Positions 34,601 through 44,145 of a stretch of DNA of 64,000 nucleotides are shown one piece after another. The translations under genes were made by a program, and so were the position numbers. The stretch covers positions 3,331,001-3,395,000 of the forward strand of contig JADJWA010000001.1 in assembly GCA_016716605.1 (NCBI GenBank), given 5' to 3'. How positions within the stretch are numbered: position 1 is the first letter of the stretch; the number at the start of each line of letters is the position of its first letter. The stretch is from Flavobacteriales bacterium (lineage in GTDB: Bacteria > Bacteroidota > Bacteroidia > Flavobacteriales_F > PHOS-HE28). The notes under the pieces are model-generated. The model saw only the letters and a program-made list of their open reading frames with translations. It had not been told where the DNA came from and ran no database searches.

Positions 34601-37327
34601 CTACTCATCCAGCCCCAACGTGATCTGCTTGCCGGGCTTGTAGCCGGTGAGCGGATCCTCCGGGCTGATTTCCTCGGCTGAGGTGCGCTTGGCGCGCTTC
34701 ATCTGCTTCATGGGGCTTTCCTCCAGGCCTTCCTCTTCCGGTGCATCGAGGTTGCCGATCTCGTCCTCGGTGATGAGCATGCCCTGCACCTCTTCCTGCT
34801 CCGGGGTGAGGGGGATGAAGACCGGCGAGTTCAGCGTGAGCTCCTTCACCTTGTGCGGAGTGAGGCGGTTGCCGATGGCCTTCACCCCTTTCACGCCGAT
34901 GAAGCCGGCCAGGTCGATGTCCTCGTCAGCGCGCGTGGTGCTGCGCTTGTCGTAGGCGATGTGCAGCTCGGGCTCGGGCACCAGGCTGTGCAGCACGAGC
35001 TTGCTCTGGTCGTGCTCGGTGATGAAGGAGACGGCCTCGCGCGAGGGCTCCACCTGGAAGCGCTTCACATTGAACTGCTCCTTCTCGCCGTCCCAGTAAA
35101 CGGCGCTCACCACGTCCTTGGGGTTCCACTTCACCACGGTGAGGGCATCGTCGGGGAAGTGGGTGCTGAGCACGAAGGGGAAGAGCTGGTAGGTGCCGCT
35201 CTTGCTGATGCACAGGATGCGGTCCTCGCCCTTGAAGCGGCCGAGGTAGCGCCCGTGGCCGGTGTCGTTCAGGCGGCGCACGGTCTCGTCGTACCACACG
35301 GGGATGGCACCGAGGGTGCTGGTGCCGCGCTCCTTCTGGGTCACCTTCTGCACCGTGTAGCGGGTGAGCAGGTTGCCCTTGCTGCCGCGCCCCTTCACCG
35401 CCAGCTCCGCGAAATCCACATCGAACTTGGTCTTGCGCAGGTTGGGCCTCGGCTTCAGCACCACGGTGATCACCTCGCTGGCGCCATCGGGGTTGCAGGT
35501 GAAGTACTCCAGGGTGCTTCCGGGCGCGCCGCCGGTGAGGTCGTACTCCTTGTCGCGCGTGATGCCGGTGACCACGAAGCGCTTCATGTAGTAAGGGCCT
35601 TTCACGCCATCCTGATACACCATGTGGTAGATGGTGCGCTCATCGTTCTTCTTGAACACGGCGATGTGCTCGATGCCCTTGCCCACGAATTTCTTGTCGG
35701 CCATCCTGGTCACCGTCATGCTGCCGTTGATGCGGAACACGATGATGTCGTCCATCTCGGAGCATTCGGTCACGAGCTCCGCCTCCTTCAGGCTCCAGCC
35801 CATGAAGCCCTCCTTGCGGTCCACGTAGAGCTTCTTGTTGGCCACGGCCACCTTGGCCGCCACGATCGTGTCGAAGGCGCGCAGCTCGGTCTTTCGCTCG
35901 CGACCGGATCCGTACTTCTTCTTCAGGTCCTTGAACCAATCCACCGCGTGGTCCACCAGGTGGTCCAGCTTGCCCTTCACCTCCTTGATCTGCTCGGCCA
36001 GCTGCTTGATGTGCTCATCGGCCTTGAAGCTGTCGAACTTCGAGATGCGCTTGATCCTGATCTCCGTTAGGCGGACGATGTCCTCTTGGGTCACCGGCCG
36101 CTTCAGTTCCTGGATGTGCGGCTTCAGGCCCTTGTCGATGAAGCTGATGACCTCCTCCCAGGTCTCGGCCTCTTCGATCCTGCGATAGACCTTCTTCTCG
36201 ATGAAGATGCGCTCGAGCGAGGCGAAGTGCCATTGCTCCTCTAGTTCGCTCTTCTTGATCTTCAACTCCAGCTCCAGGAGCCGCAGGGTGTTCTCCGTGC
36301 TGATGCGCAGCAGCTCCTTCACGCTCACGAAGCGCGGCTTGTCGTTCTCGATCACCACGGCGTTCGGCGCCAGGCTCACCTCGCAATCGGTGAAGGCGTA
36401 GAGCGCATCGATGGTGGTATCGGGGCTCACGCCGGCGGCGAGGTGGATGATGATGGAGACGTGCTCGGCGGTATTGTCATCGATGTGGCGCACCTTGATC
36501 TTGCCCTTCTCGTTGGCCTTCACGATGCTCTCCATGAGCGAAGTGGTGGTGGTGCCGAAAGGGATCTCGGTGACCTCGAGGGTCTTGTTGTCGAGCTTCC
36601 TGATGCGCGCCCGGCAGCGCACGCGGCCGCCGCGCTCGCCCTCGCTGTAGTTGCTCACATCAGCCAGGCCGCCAGTGGGGAAATCGGGCAGCAGCTCGAA
36701 GGAGCGCTTGCGCAGCACGGCCACGCTGGCATCGCAGAGCTCGTTGAAGTTGTGCGGCAGCAATTTGCAGCTGAGGCCCACCGCGATGCCTTCGGCGCCC
36801 TGCGCCAGCAGCAGCGGGAATTTCACGGGCAGGAACACCGGTTCCTTGTTGCGGCCGTCGTAGCTGAGCTGCCATTCGGTGGTCTTGGGGTTGAAGACGA
36901 CCTCCTTGGCGAACTTGCTCAAACGGGCCTCGATGTAGCGCGGCGCAGCGGCGCTGTCGCCGGTGAGCGTGTTGCCCCAGTTGCCCTGGCAATCGATCAG
37001 CAGGTCCTTCTGCCCGAGCTGCACCAGGGCATCACCGATGCTGGCATCGCCGTGCGGGTGGTACTGCATGGCGTGGCCGATGATGTTGGCCACCTTGTTG
37101 TAGCGGCCATCGTCCAGGTCATCCATGGCGTGCAGGATGCGGCGCTGCACGGGCTTGAGGCCATCGTAGAGCGCGGGCACGGCGCGCTCCAGGATCACGT
37201 AGCTGGCATAGTCCAGGAACCAGTCCTTGTACATGCCGCTCACGCTGAAGCCGCCGGCCTGGCCGCCAGCGGGCACATGGCCCAGGCCTTCGGGATTGCC
37301 TTCGGGATTGTCGATGTCGTTGCTCAT
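34601..37327 (-). CDS. parC: DNA topoisomerase IV subunit A
   Basis: 908 residues. GyrA/ParC breakage-reunion landmarks: YASYVILERAVPALYDGLKPVQRRIL near the start, YHPHGDASIGDALV, and the catalytic Tyr in AAPRYIEARLS. The long C-terminal half holds beta-pinwheel-like repeats (for example GFMGWSLKEAELV and GRYLGRFKGEDRIL), then an acidic/basic tail. ParC rather than GyrA is chosen because the parE gene is in the same operon and the GyrA-box is not evident. It decatenates daughter chromosomes with ParE. It is separated from parE by two small envelope-protein genes. A scrap of its 3' end is duplicated at 31037. Confidence 0.93.
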   Translation of the reverse strand: MSNDIDNPEGNPEGLGHVPAGGQAGGFSVSGMYKDWFLDYASYVILERAVPALYDGLKPVQRRILHAMDDLDDGRYNKVANIIGHAMQYHPHGDASIGDALVQLGQKDLLIDCQGNWGNTLTGDSAAAPRYIEARLSKFAKEVVFNPKTTEWQLSYDGRNKEPVFLPVKFPLLLAQGAEGIAVGLSCKLLPHNFNELCDASVAVLRKRSFELLPDFPTGGLADVSNYSEGERGGRVRCRARIRKLDNKTLEVTEIPFGTTTTSLMESIVKANEKGKIKVRHIDDNTAEHVSIIIHLAAGVSPDTTIDALYAFTDCEVSLAPNAVVIENDKPRFVSVKELLRISTENTLRLLELELKIKKSELEEQWHFASLERIFIEKKVYRRIEEAETWEEVISFIDKGLKPHIQELKRPVTQEDIVRLTEIRIKRISKFDSFKADEHIKQLAEQIKEVKGKLDHLVDHAVDWFKDLKKKYGSGRERKTELRAFDTIVAAKVAVANKKLYVDRKEGFMGWSLKEAELVTECSEMDDIIVFRINGSMTVTRMADKKFVGKGIEHIAVFKKNDERTIYHMVYQDGVKGPYYMKRFVVTGITRDKEYDLTGGAPGSTLEYFTCNPDGASEVITVVLKPRPNLRKTKFDVDFAELAVKGRGSKGNLLTRYTVQKVTQKERGTSTLGAIPVWYDETVRRLNDTGHGRYLGRFKGEDRILCISKSGTYQLFPFVLSTHFPDDALTVVKWNPKDVVSAVYWDGEKEQFNVKRFQVEPSREAVSFITEHDQSKLVLHSLVPEPELHIAYDKRSTTRADEDIDLAGFIGVKGVKAIGNRLTPHKVKELTLNSPVFIPLTPEQEEVQGMLITEDEIGNLDAPEEEGLEESPMKQMKRAKRTSAEEISPEDPLTGYKPGKQITLGLDE

Positions 37328-37334
37328 GTCTTTC

Positions 37335-37751
37335 TCACAGGGTTGCGCAGATCTCTTCGCGGCGACTGGTGGCGTTGTTGTTGTGCAAGCCGAGGCGCAC
37401 GCACAGGGTGCCCACCACGGGGTTGGCGCGGCTGTACCGGAAGCGGTTGTTGTCCGAGGGGATGGGATCGATCAAGGTCGAATCGCCCGTAGCGGTTTCC
37501 ACCACCCTCACCGAGTATCCGTTATTGGCCGGCAGCAGTTCGCCCTTCACATGGAAGGCGATCACCTGGTTGATGATGATGCCGCCCGGTATGGTCACGT
37601 TCTGCGTGTAGGTGCTGTCGTACACGAAGACCGGGGGGCCATCGTAATCGGCATCGAAGGGATTGCTCGTGAGCGAGGCGGGGTCGAGCTCGCCCTTGCC
37701 GCAGCCGAGGGCGAGCAGCGCGATGCTGATTGCGAGGAGGGCGTGCTTCAT
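37335..37751 (-). CDS. Small lipoprotein in the parE-parC operon
   Basis: 138 residues from ATG 37751, which overlaps the stop of the gene before it (ATGA). The N-terminus MKHALLAISIALLALGCGKG has lipobox LALGC. The remainder is beta-rich (PPVFVYDSTYTQNVTIPGGIIINQVIAFHVKG), ending in a cysteine-containing RREEICATL. No family is recognised. It stops 8 bases before the parC start, so it is part of the same transcript. A link to topoisomerase IV function is not obvious. Confidence 0.7.
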   Translation of the reverse strand: MKHALLAISIALLALGCGKGELDPASLTSNPFDADYDGPPVFVYDSTYTQNVTIPGGIIINQVIAFHVKGELLPANNGYSVRVVETATGDSTLIDPIPSDNNRFRYSRANPVVGTLCVRLGLHNNNATSRREEICATL

Positions 37752-38476
37752 CGCAGGGGAATGGTCAAGCCAGCCATCCACATCCCGTGGCCGTCGGCAT
37801 CGGGCACCCATACCAGCCCATCGAAGCGCGCCTTCTCCTTGTCCTCGAACACGGGCGGCGTGCGCTTGGCGCGCACCTTCTTCACGTACCACCAGGCCGC
37901 GCCCGATGCCGCCAGTACACCGCCGCTCACCGCCATCAAGGTGCGCGCCTGCCTCAGCTTCTGGTTGGCGTCGGGGATCTCCTGCCCTTTCAGGTCGGCG
38001 ATGCGCGCCGGGTTCGCGCTCTCGTGGTAAACGGTCTCCAGGTCGTTGATGGCTCGCTGCGCATCAACGGCCTTCCAGGTGCTGATGCCGAACCAGGCGG
38101 CAGCTCCTACGGCAAGCACCGGCGTGCCATAGCGCAGCCAGCGGTCGTCGCGCTTGAAGCGCTGGCTCTTCTTGTTGTAGGCGATGAACTCCTCGCTATA
38201 GCGCAGTTGCACGCGCAGTTCATTCAGCGCGCCGGGCATCACCTTCACGGTGGTATCGAGCATGCGGCGCTCGGGCGCCCAGAGCACGAGGCGGTGCGGG
38301 CCTTCGAGCAGCGTGAGCTCGCGGTCCTGCATGCGGTGCTGGCCATCGAGCACGTAGCTGCAGGTGGCCTGCGGCTCGCAGAGCACGCGCAGGGTTCCGG
38401 TGCCCTGGGCACGGGCTCGCGTGGCGGAAAGAACCACCAGGGCCAGCGCAACGGGTATGATCCTGCGCCGCATCAT
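37748..38476 (-). CDS. PEGA-like envelope protein with central membrane helices
   Basis: 242 residues from ATG 38476, overlapping the parE stop by four bases. The signal peptide (MMRRRIIPVALALVVLSATRARAQ) is followed by a ~70-residue beta domain. It reads LRVLCEPQATCSYVLDG and LLEGPHRLVLWAPERR, a PEGA-like pattern. Two hydrophobic segments follow (~117-132 and ~185-200) flanking a helical loop. The C-terminus ends in WMAGLTIPLR. Probably periplasmic/membrane associated. Its tight overlaps on both sides place it firmly in the parE-parC operon. Function unknown. Confidence 0.7.
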   Translation of the reverse strand: MMRRRIIPVALALVVLSATRARAQGTGTLRVLCEPQATCSYVLDGQHRMQDRELTLLEGPHRLVLWAPERRMLDTTVKVMPGALNELRVQLRYSEEFIAYNKKSQRFKRDDRWLRYGTPVLAVGAAAWFGISTWKAVDAQRAINDLETVYHESANPARIADLKGQEIPDANQKLRQARTLMAVSGGVLAASGAAWWYVKKVRAKRTPPVFEDKEKARFDGLVWVPDADGHGMWMAGLTIPLR

Positions 38477-40383
38477 GCCTCTTCCTCCACCTCCTCCAGT
38501 TTACGGGCGATCACCTTCACCGGGTCGATGGCCTGTTCCTCCAGCAGGTCCTTCTCCACCTTGAGGTTCCGGATGATGAAATCCTGGCGCGCGGGCGTGT
38601 TCTTGCCCATGTAGAACTCGAGGAGGTCGTGTACGCTGGCATCCTTGGTGATCATCACCGGCTCCAGCCGTATGTCCTCGCCGATGAAGTGCTTGAACTC
38701 GTCGGGGCTGATCTCACCGAGGCCCTTGAAGCGCGTGATCTCGTGGCCCTTGCCGAGCTTCAGGATGGCCCGCTGGCGCTCCTCATCGCTGTAGCAGTAG
38801 ATCGTCTCCTTCTTGTTGCGCACGCGGAAGAGCGGCGTTTGCAGGATGTACAGGTGATCGTTCTTCACCACCTCGGGGAAGAACTGCAGGAAGAAGGTCA
38901 TCAGCAGCAGGCGGATGTGCATGCCGTCCACATCGGCATCAGTGGCGATCACGATACGGTTGTAGCGCAGGCCGTCCATGCCGTCCTCGATGTCGAGCGC
39001 GGCCTGGATCAGGTTGAACTCCTCGTTCTCGTACACCACCTTCTTGGTGAGGCCGTAGCAGTTGAGCGGCTTGCCCTTCAGGCTGAAGACGGCCTGGGTC
39101 TCCACGTTGCGGCTCTTGGTGATGCTGCCGCTGGCGCTGTCGCCCTCGGTGATGAAGAGCGTGGTGGCCAGCTTCAGCGCTTCGTCCTTCTTGGCATCGG
39201 TGAGGTGGATGCGGCAATCGCGCAATTTCCGGTTGTGCAGGCTGGCCTTCTTCGCGCGCTCGCGGGCCAGCTTGCGGATGCCGCTGAGCTCCTTGCGCTC
39301 GCGCTCGTTCTGCTGGATCCGGTCGAGCAGCACCTGCGCCACCTCGGGGTGCTTGTGCAGGTAGTTGTCGAGCTCCTTGCCGATGAAGTCGCCCACGAAG
39401 GAGCGCATGCTCTGGCCGCCGGGCTCGATCTCCAGGCTGCCGAGCTTGGTCTTGGTCTGGCTCTCGAACACGGGCTCGATCACCTTCACGGCCACGGCCG
39501 CCACGATGCCGGTGCGCACATCACCGGCTTCCCAGTCCTTCTTGAAGAAGTCCTTCACCGTTTTGGCCACGGCCTCGCGGAAGGCGCCCTGGTGCGTGCC
39601 GCCCTGCGTGGTGTGCTGGCCGTTCACGAAGCTGTAGTAGTCCTCGCCATAGTGATTGGCGTGGGTGATGGCCACTTCGATGTCGTCGCCGCGCAGGTGG
39701 ATGATCGGGTAGAGGGGCTCGCCGTCCATGCGCTCCACCAGCAGGTCCTTGAGGCCTTCCTTGCTCTGGTACTTGGTGCCGTTGCAGTAGATGGCCAGGC
39801 CAGTGTTCAGGTAGCAGTAGTTGCGCAGCAACCGCTCGATGTGCGGGTCGCGAAACTGATAGCTGCGGAACATCTGCTCATCGGGCTCGAAGACCACGCG
39901 CGTGCCGTTGGGCTCGTCGGTCTTCACCGGCTTGTTGTTCTTGCGCAGCACGCCGCGGTCGAACTCGGCCTTCATCAGCTCGCCGTCGCGCACGCTCTCA
40001 ATCCTGAAATAGCTGCTCAGCGCATTCACCGCCTTGGTGCCCACGCCGTTCAAGCCCACGCTCTTCTTGAAGGCCTTGCTGTCGTATTTGGCGCCGGTGT
40101 TGATCTTGCTCACCACGTCCACCACCTTGCCCAAGGGAACGCCACGGCCGTAATCGCGCACGGTGACCCGTGAGCCCTCGATGGTGATGTCCACCTTCTT
40201 GCCGTGGCCCATCACGTACTCGTCGATGCAATTGTCGAGCACCTCCTTCAGCAGGATGTAGATGCCGTCGTCGTAGCTGCTGCCATCACCCAGCTTGCCG
40301 ATGTACATGCCCGGCCGCAGGCGGATGTGCTCTTTCCAATCGAGTGATCGAATATGCTCTTCCCCGTAGCTCGCGTTGCTCAT
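38473..40383 (-). CDS. parE: DNA topoisomerase IV subunit B
   Basis: 636 residues. GHKL ATPase: EVLDNCIDEYVMG, VRDYGRGVPLG and VGLNGVGTKAVNALS. The transducer domain contains QTKTKLGS. The TOPRIM domain shows ITEGDSASG and the metal-binding DADVDGMHI, then the C-terminal FKGLGEISPDEF. The sequence is the length of a ParE/GyrB without the extra GyrB insert. It pairs with ParC, encoded ~1.1 kb downstream in the same operon. The start ATG 40383 is preceded by a gap holding three DnaA-box-like sites. Confidence 0.95.
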   Translation of the reverse strand: MSNASYGEEHIRSLDWKEHIRLRPGMYIGKLGDGSSYDDGIYILLKEVLDNCIDEYVMGHGKKVDITIEGSRVTVRDYGRGVPLGKVVDVVSKINTGAKYDSKAFKKSVGLNGVGTKAVNALSSYFRIESVRDGELMKAEFDRGVLRKNNKPVKTDEPNGTRVVFEPDEQMFRSYQFRDPHIERLLRNYCYLNTGLAIYCNGTKYQSKEGLKDLLVERMDGEPLYPIIHLRGDDIEVAITHANHYGEDYYSFVNGQHTTQGGTHQGAFREAVAKTVKDFFKKDWEAGDVRTGIVAAVAVKVIEPVFESQTKTKLGSLEIEPGGQSMRSFVGDFIGKELDNYLHKHPEVAQVLLDRIQQNERERKELSGIRKLARERAKKASLHNRKLRDCRIHLTDAKKDEALKLATTLFITEGDSASGSITKSRNVETQAVFSLKGKPLNCYGLTKKVVYENEEFNLIQAALDIEDGMDGLRYNRIVIATDADVDGMHIRLLLMTFFLQFFPEVVKNDHLYILQTPLFRVRNKKETIYCYSDEERQRAILKLGKGHEITRFKGLGEISPDEFKHFIGEDIRLEPVMITKDASVHDLLEFYMGKNTPARQDFIIRNLKVEKDLLEEQAIDPVKVIARKLEEVEEEA

Positions 40384-40463
40384 GCCCTCCCGCCGGATCC
40401 CAGCATTGGCGCGGGTTCGCGGCGATGGGCCGAAGGTATCCTGCCACCGTAGGGGCTCACGGC

Positions 40464-40507
40464 TGTGGAAAACTCCGGTTATCCACGATCGATGAGGGTT
40501 TTCAACA
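40464..40507. promoter_or_regulatory. Cluster of three DnaA-box-like nonamers upstream of parE
   Basis: TGTGGAAAA at 40464-40472 (reverse of TTTTCCACA), TTATCCACG at 40479-40487 and TTTTCAACA at 40499-40507. The first two are one mismatch from TTATCCACA and the third is two. All three lie within 44 bp in the 168-bp gap before parE. This could be part of oriC, a DnaA titration site or a DnaA-controlled promoter. No clear AT-rich unwinding element is adjacent. Confidence 0.45.
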
Positions 40508-40551
40508 CTTCCGGTCCGGCCCGATGCGCTCCAAGGAAGGACTGCTGGGCA

Positions 40552-43524
40552 CTACGGCAACTGCTCCTGCAAGGTGCTGGTGGGCACGCTCCCGCCGATG
40601 TTGGTGAGGATCGGGTCGCGGTCGTTGTCCTGCCCGGTGTACTTCACGGTGCCGTCGAGGTTCACATCGCTCAGATGATACCCGGCGATCGTGGCCGTGG
40701 GCACGCTGCCCCCGATCGCTTCGAGGATCGGGTCACGGTCGTTGTCCTGGCCGGTGTAGCGCAAGGCCGCATCCGTCCACACGTTGCCGGCCCAAAGCGC
40801 CATCACGCTGCCGATCGCTTTGAGCGCATTGGTGCCGTATGTCGAAGTGCCGCTCAAGGTGAGATCCACCGCCGTGGCCGCACCGCTCAATGCGATACCA
40901 CTGCCGGTCATGGCGCCCAAGTGGTTCCGATGACGGACCGCCACCCGATAGGTGCCCGCCGGCGGACAGAAGCCCAAGGGAGAAGTGCCGTCGGGTGCCA
41001 CCACATCGCCATCACGCTCCAGCAATCCGACGCGCGCTTCGAGCACGCTGTACGGCGAACTGTTCTCGCGCAGCTCCACCAGCACCCAATCGACAATGGC
41101 ATCATTGCCCGCGACCAGGAGCCTGCCCGGTGTGCAGGTGGCGGGCCCGGTCACGGTGTAGCCCATGGCCGAGTACGGCTCGGTGAGCGGGATGAGGTTC
41201 AGTTTGCGCAGGCTATCGAGCATCAAGCCTGTGACCTGTTCGTATGGTCCTTCCAAGAAGACCTTGGCGGCCACCACCGAACGCGGCACCACTTCGCATG
41301 GCGCTTCGAGCGTGGTGAAGCTGTGGGTCTGCGTGTAGGTCGAAGTGTTGCCCTGCGTGCCGCCGGGGCCATCGCACACGGAGCGCACCTGCACATCGTA
41401 GCTCGTGAGCGGATCGAGGCCGGTAAGCGCGTAGCTGTTGGTGGAGAGCCCGTTCACGTTGGTCCAGGTGCTGCTGGCAGATGGCTTCCAGCGCAGATCG
41501 TAGCTGATCGCCGTAAGCCCGGCGGTCCAGGAGATCTGCGCGCTGTTGTACGTGATGCTGCTGGAGCTGAGCCCTTGCGGAGCGGTGCAGGACGGGGCCA
41601 GATAGCTCACGGTGAGCAGGTAGCACACCGATGCATTGTTGGCGCCGTTCCAGCCGAAGACCTGCGCGTAATAATCACCAGGCGCGGCATTCGCGTAGGA
41701 GATGGACTCGTTGCTGGTGCCACCGGCTGAAGAGGATGCGACGATGGCTCCTGCGCTATTCCGGAGGTTCAGGTCAAAATCAGCCGGGAGATTGCTCAAG
41801 CCCATGTTGATGGTTCCCGTGGCACTCAAGGTGAATCGGAAATAGTCGTTGTCACCTGTCGGGCTGATCAGGCCGTTGCGCGACGCGGGCAGCGTGACCA
41901 ACGTGGCCGCACCCGTGCTGTTGTTCGGCTCGTAATTATCCACGCACGGAATCGGGGTGTTGAACACGCGGCTGGTACTGTAGGCCGAGCTGCTGCTCGC
42001 GCACACGCTGAGCACTTGGAATTCATACTCGGTATCCTGCGTGAGTCCGGTGAGGTTGTAGGTGGTGCCCGTAAGGCCGGTGACGGTGGTCCACGTGCCG
42101 CTGCTCGTGGGCTTCCAGCGAAGGGTGTAATTGCCCAGGCCGAAGTTGGCCCAGCCCAAGGTGGCGCTCACAGCGGTGAGGTTGGTGACGGTGAGCGGCA
42201 GCGGCGGATCGCAGCTGCTGCCACAAGCGGTGAGGCAGCTGGCGCTGTTCACCCGGTTCACGATCAAGGCCGCTGGCTGCGGGCCGAAGCCCAGCGAGAG
42301 ATTGATGCCCGTTCCACCGATCAGGTGGCAATAACTCATGATGGTGCCGCCGCCGGATGGAAGGCCCGCATTGGGGCATGAGCCCTCGGTGTAGCCCGCC
42401 GTCGGTCCGCAACCATCGATGGCCGTGCCGTTGCCGTTCCATACGCAGGCATGCGTGTGGCTGCTCCCCAGGTTGTGCCCGGTCTCGTGCGCCACCACCA
42501 TCACGCTCCAACTGTAGGTGGGCACGTTATTGTAGCTTGAATTGATTCCGCTATAAGCCATGCGCACGCTGGTGCTGCTGCAGATGGTATTGAGATAAGC
42601 CCGTCCGCCGTAGTTGCTCAACTCAAGCAGGTGCGCCAGGTTGCCATTGAAACTGGTGCGGTGCGTACCGAAGAGATTGAGCTGTTGGGCGCTGTTGGTC
42701 CCGGTGTAAGGACTCGCCTCTGTCCACACGAAGATCTCCGAGAGCTGCATGTCCACGCCATCGTTGTCGAATAGGATGGCCATCTGATTGAATAGGCCGG
42801 TGAGGTAGCTGGTGACATTGGCCACGCTGCCCTTGTTCTGGAAGAGGTCGTAATCGGCCTCCCAATAGATGTTCAGGCACTTGATGCTCTTGCGCCCGCC
42901 CTGCGGCCTCAGCTCTTCCTCCGTGTACGCCTCCACCAGGTCGTCCACACCGCAGGAGAAGCCGGGATCGCCGAACAGGTCAGCATCACGATAGAGCACA
43001 TGGCGTCGCTGGGGGTCGCCCTCCACGGGTCCGAGGACGCGGCTGCCCTGAGTATCGCTGATGATGCCCATGACGTGATCGGGGAAGATGCTGATCGCAG
43101 CCAGCGAGTTCGGTTCGTCGCGCAGAACGCCGCGATAATGGATCCCGATTCCCACATCGGCGCGAGCGCCATTGGCGGATGCGGTGACCTGGAAGCCATC
43201 GGCGAAGAGGTCCGCTTGGATCAGGTCGAGCACCACCATGCCTGTGCTGCTGGGCAGCTCAAGGGATATGCGTTCCAAAGGCGCATCCATCAAGCCGCTG
43301 GCAGCAGATGCATCGAAGCGCAGCACATCGGCATGGCGAACCGCTGCTGACCAGAGCGCGTCAGACCCCGCGCCAAGGCGTTCGTGGACGAAGAGCCGCA
43401 CGCTGGTGAAGGCCTTACCATCCGCGCGCGCGTCGGAGATGCGCTCATGGACCAATCGCGCGGGCTCTTGGGCGAGCACGAAGACCGGGAAGAAAAGAAC
43501 GAGGGAGGCGAGGATGCGCTTCAT
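40552..43524 (-). CDS. Secreted M12B-like (reprolysin-type) zinc metalloprotease with FN3, PPC and dockerin-like C-terminal repeats
   Basis: 990 residues from ATG 43524 (signal MKRILASLVLFFPVFVLAQ). A ~200-residue propeptide is followed by the catalytic domain with HETGHNLGSSH (HExxHxxGxxH, ~residue 345) and the Met-turn region GTIMSYCH. Next come an FN3 domain (LTAVSATLGWANFG), a bacterial pre-peptidase C-terminal domain (NYEPNNSTGAATLV) and a second FN3. The C-terminus lacks an obvious T9SS sorting domain. It ends with two YTGQDNDRDPIL...IGGSVPT units, separated by DVNLDGTVK, that look like dockerin/EF-hand-type calcium loops. Expected outside the cell or at its surface. Confidence 0.88.
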   Translation of the reverse strand: MKRILASLVLFFPVFVLAQEPARLVHERISDARADGKAFTSVRLFVHERLGAGSDALWSAAVRHADVLRFDASAASGLMDAPLERISLELPSSTGMVVLDLIQADLFADGFQVTASANGARADVGIGIHYRGVLRDEPNSLAAISIFPDHVMGIISDTQGSRVLGPVEGDPQRRHVLYRDADLFGDPGFSCGVDDLVEAYTEEELRPQGGRKSIKCLNIYWEADYDLFQNKGSVANVTSYLTGLFNQMAILFDNDGVDMQLSEIFVWTEASPYTGTNSAQQLNLFGTHRTSFNGNLAHLLELSNYGGRAYLNTICSSTSVRMAYSGINSSYNNVPTYSWSVMVVAHETGHNLGSSHTHACVWNGNGTAIDGCGPTAGYTEGSCPNAGLPSGGGTIMSYCHLIGGTGINLSLGFGPQPAALIVNRVNSASCLTACGSSCDPPLPLTVTNLTAVSATLGWANFGLGNYTLRWKPTSSGTWTTVTGLTGTTYNLTGLTQDTEYEFQVLSVCASSSSAYSTSRVFNTPIPCVDNYEPNNSTGAATLVTLPASRNGLISPTGDNDYFRFTLSATGTINMGLSNLPADFDLNLRNSAGAIVASSSAGGTSNESISYANAAPGDYYAQVFGWNGANNASVCYLLTVSYLAPSCTAPQGLSSSSITYNSAQISWTAGLTAISYDLRWKPSASSTWTNVNGLSTNSYALTGLDPLTSYDVQVRSVCDGPGGTQGNTSTYTQTHSFTTLEAPCEVVPRSVVAAKVFLEGPYEQVTGLMLDSLRKLNLIPLTEPYSAMGYTVTGPATCTPGRLLVAGNDAIVDWVLVELRENSSPYSVLEARVGLLERDGDVVAPDGTSPLGFCPPAGTYRVAVRHRNHLGAMTGSGIALSGAATAVDLTLSGTSTYGTNALKAIGSVMALWAGNVWTDAALRYTGQDNDRDPILEAIGGSVPTATIAGYHLSDVNLDGTVKYTGQDNDRDPILTNIGGSVPTSTLQEQLP

Positions 43525-43622
43525 GGGTTCAGGGCCTAGGACGGAAAAGTACCGAGACGCAACATGCCATGCCACATGGCCAAGTCCATGCTTCGACGAA
43601 GCACGATGGAAAGTCGTCAGGA

Positions 43623-44099
43623 CTACGCGCGCTTGCTCTCCACCGGAACGCTCATGCGCGCCTTGGCCATCTGCACCAGCTTCTTCATGCGGTGGTAGGC
43701 GGCCAACTGCTTGTTGTAGCGCTTCAGGTCGCTCGGGTCCAGCTGCTCCACGTGCAGCAGGTCCATCTTGTCGGCGAGGTCGTTGATCTTCACGCGGATG
43801 GCCAGAGAATCCTCGACCACGCGGTCGATGTATTGCTCATAGGTCTCGTCGGCGCGGCGCGTGATCGCGTCCAGCGCCTTGAGCACGCGGGGCGGGAAGC
43901 CCTTCTTCTCAAGCTCCGCCATGGTGAGCTCCGACCGCTCCAGCACATCGTGCAGAGCGCCCAGCACCTGCTCATCGAACTCCTGTCCGCGCATCATCAC
44001 GCGCATCACGTGCAGGATGTATGGCTTGCCGAAACGGTCGGTCTGGCCCTTATGGACCTTGGCGGCGATTCGGATGGCGCTCTCGAGCAGGTGGTCCAT
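43623..44099 (-). CDS. Small SpoT/MESH1-like HD phosphohydrolase
   Basis: 158 residues. Matches the HD half of RelA/SpoT: AAKVHKGQTDRFGKPYILH near the start, GALHDVLER with the HD pair at residues 50-51, and KINDLADKMD (~104-113), which corresponds to the RelA/SpoT KLADRLHNM segment. No synthetase, TGS or ACT domain is present. Likely manganese-dependent hydrolysis of (p)ppGpp or a related nucleotide, in the cytoplasm; other nucleotide substrates cannot be excluded. It lies alone between two secreted-protein genes. Confidence 0.75.
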   Translation of the reverse strand: MDHLLESAIRIAAKVHKGQTDRFGKPYILHVMRVMMRGQEFDEQVLGALHDVLERSELTMAELEKKGFPPRVLKALDAITRRADETYEQYIDRVVEDSLAIRVKINDLADKMDLLHVEQLDPSDLKRYNKQLAAYHRMKKLVQMAKARMSVPVESKRA

Positions 44100-44145
44100 G
44101 GAAGTGGCGCAAAGTACGGGCGGCTGCGTTGCCCCAGAATGAAGT

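Noticed and set aside
38629..40173. 514-residue plus-strand frame over parE
   Set aside because: Low-complexity Val/Leu/Ala/His translation with no motif; parE is complete on the minus strand.
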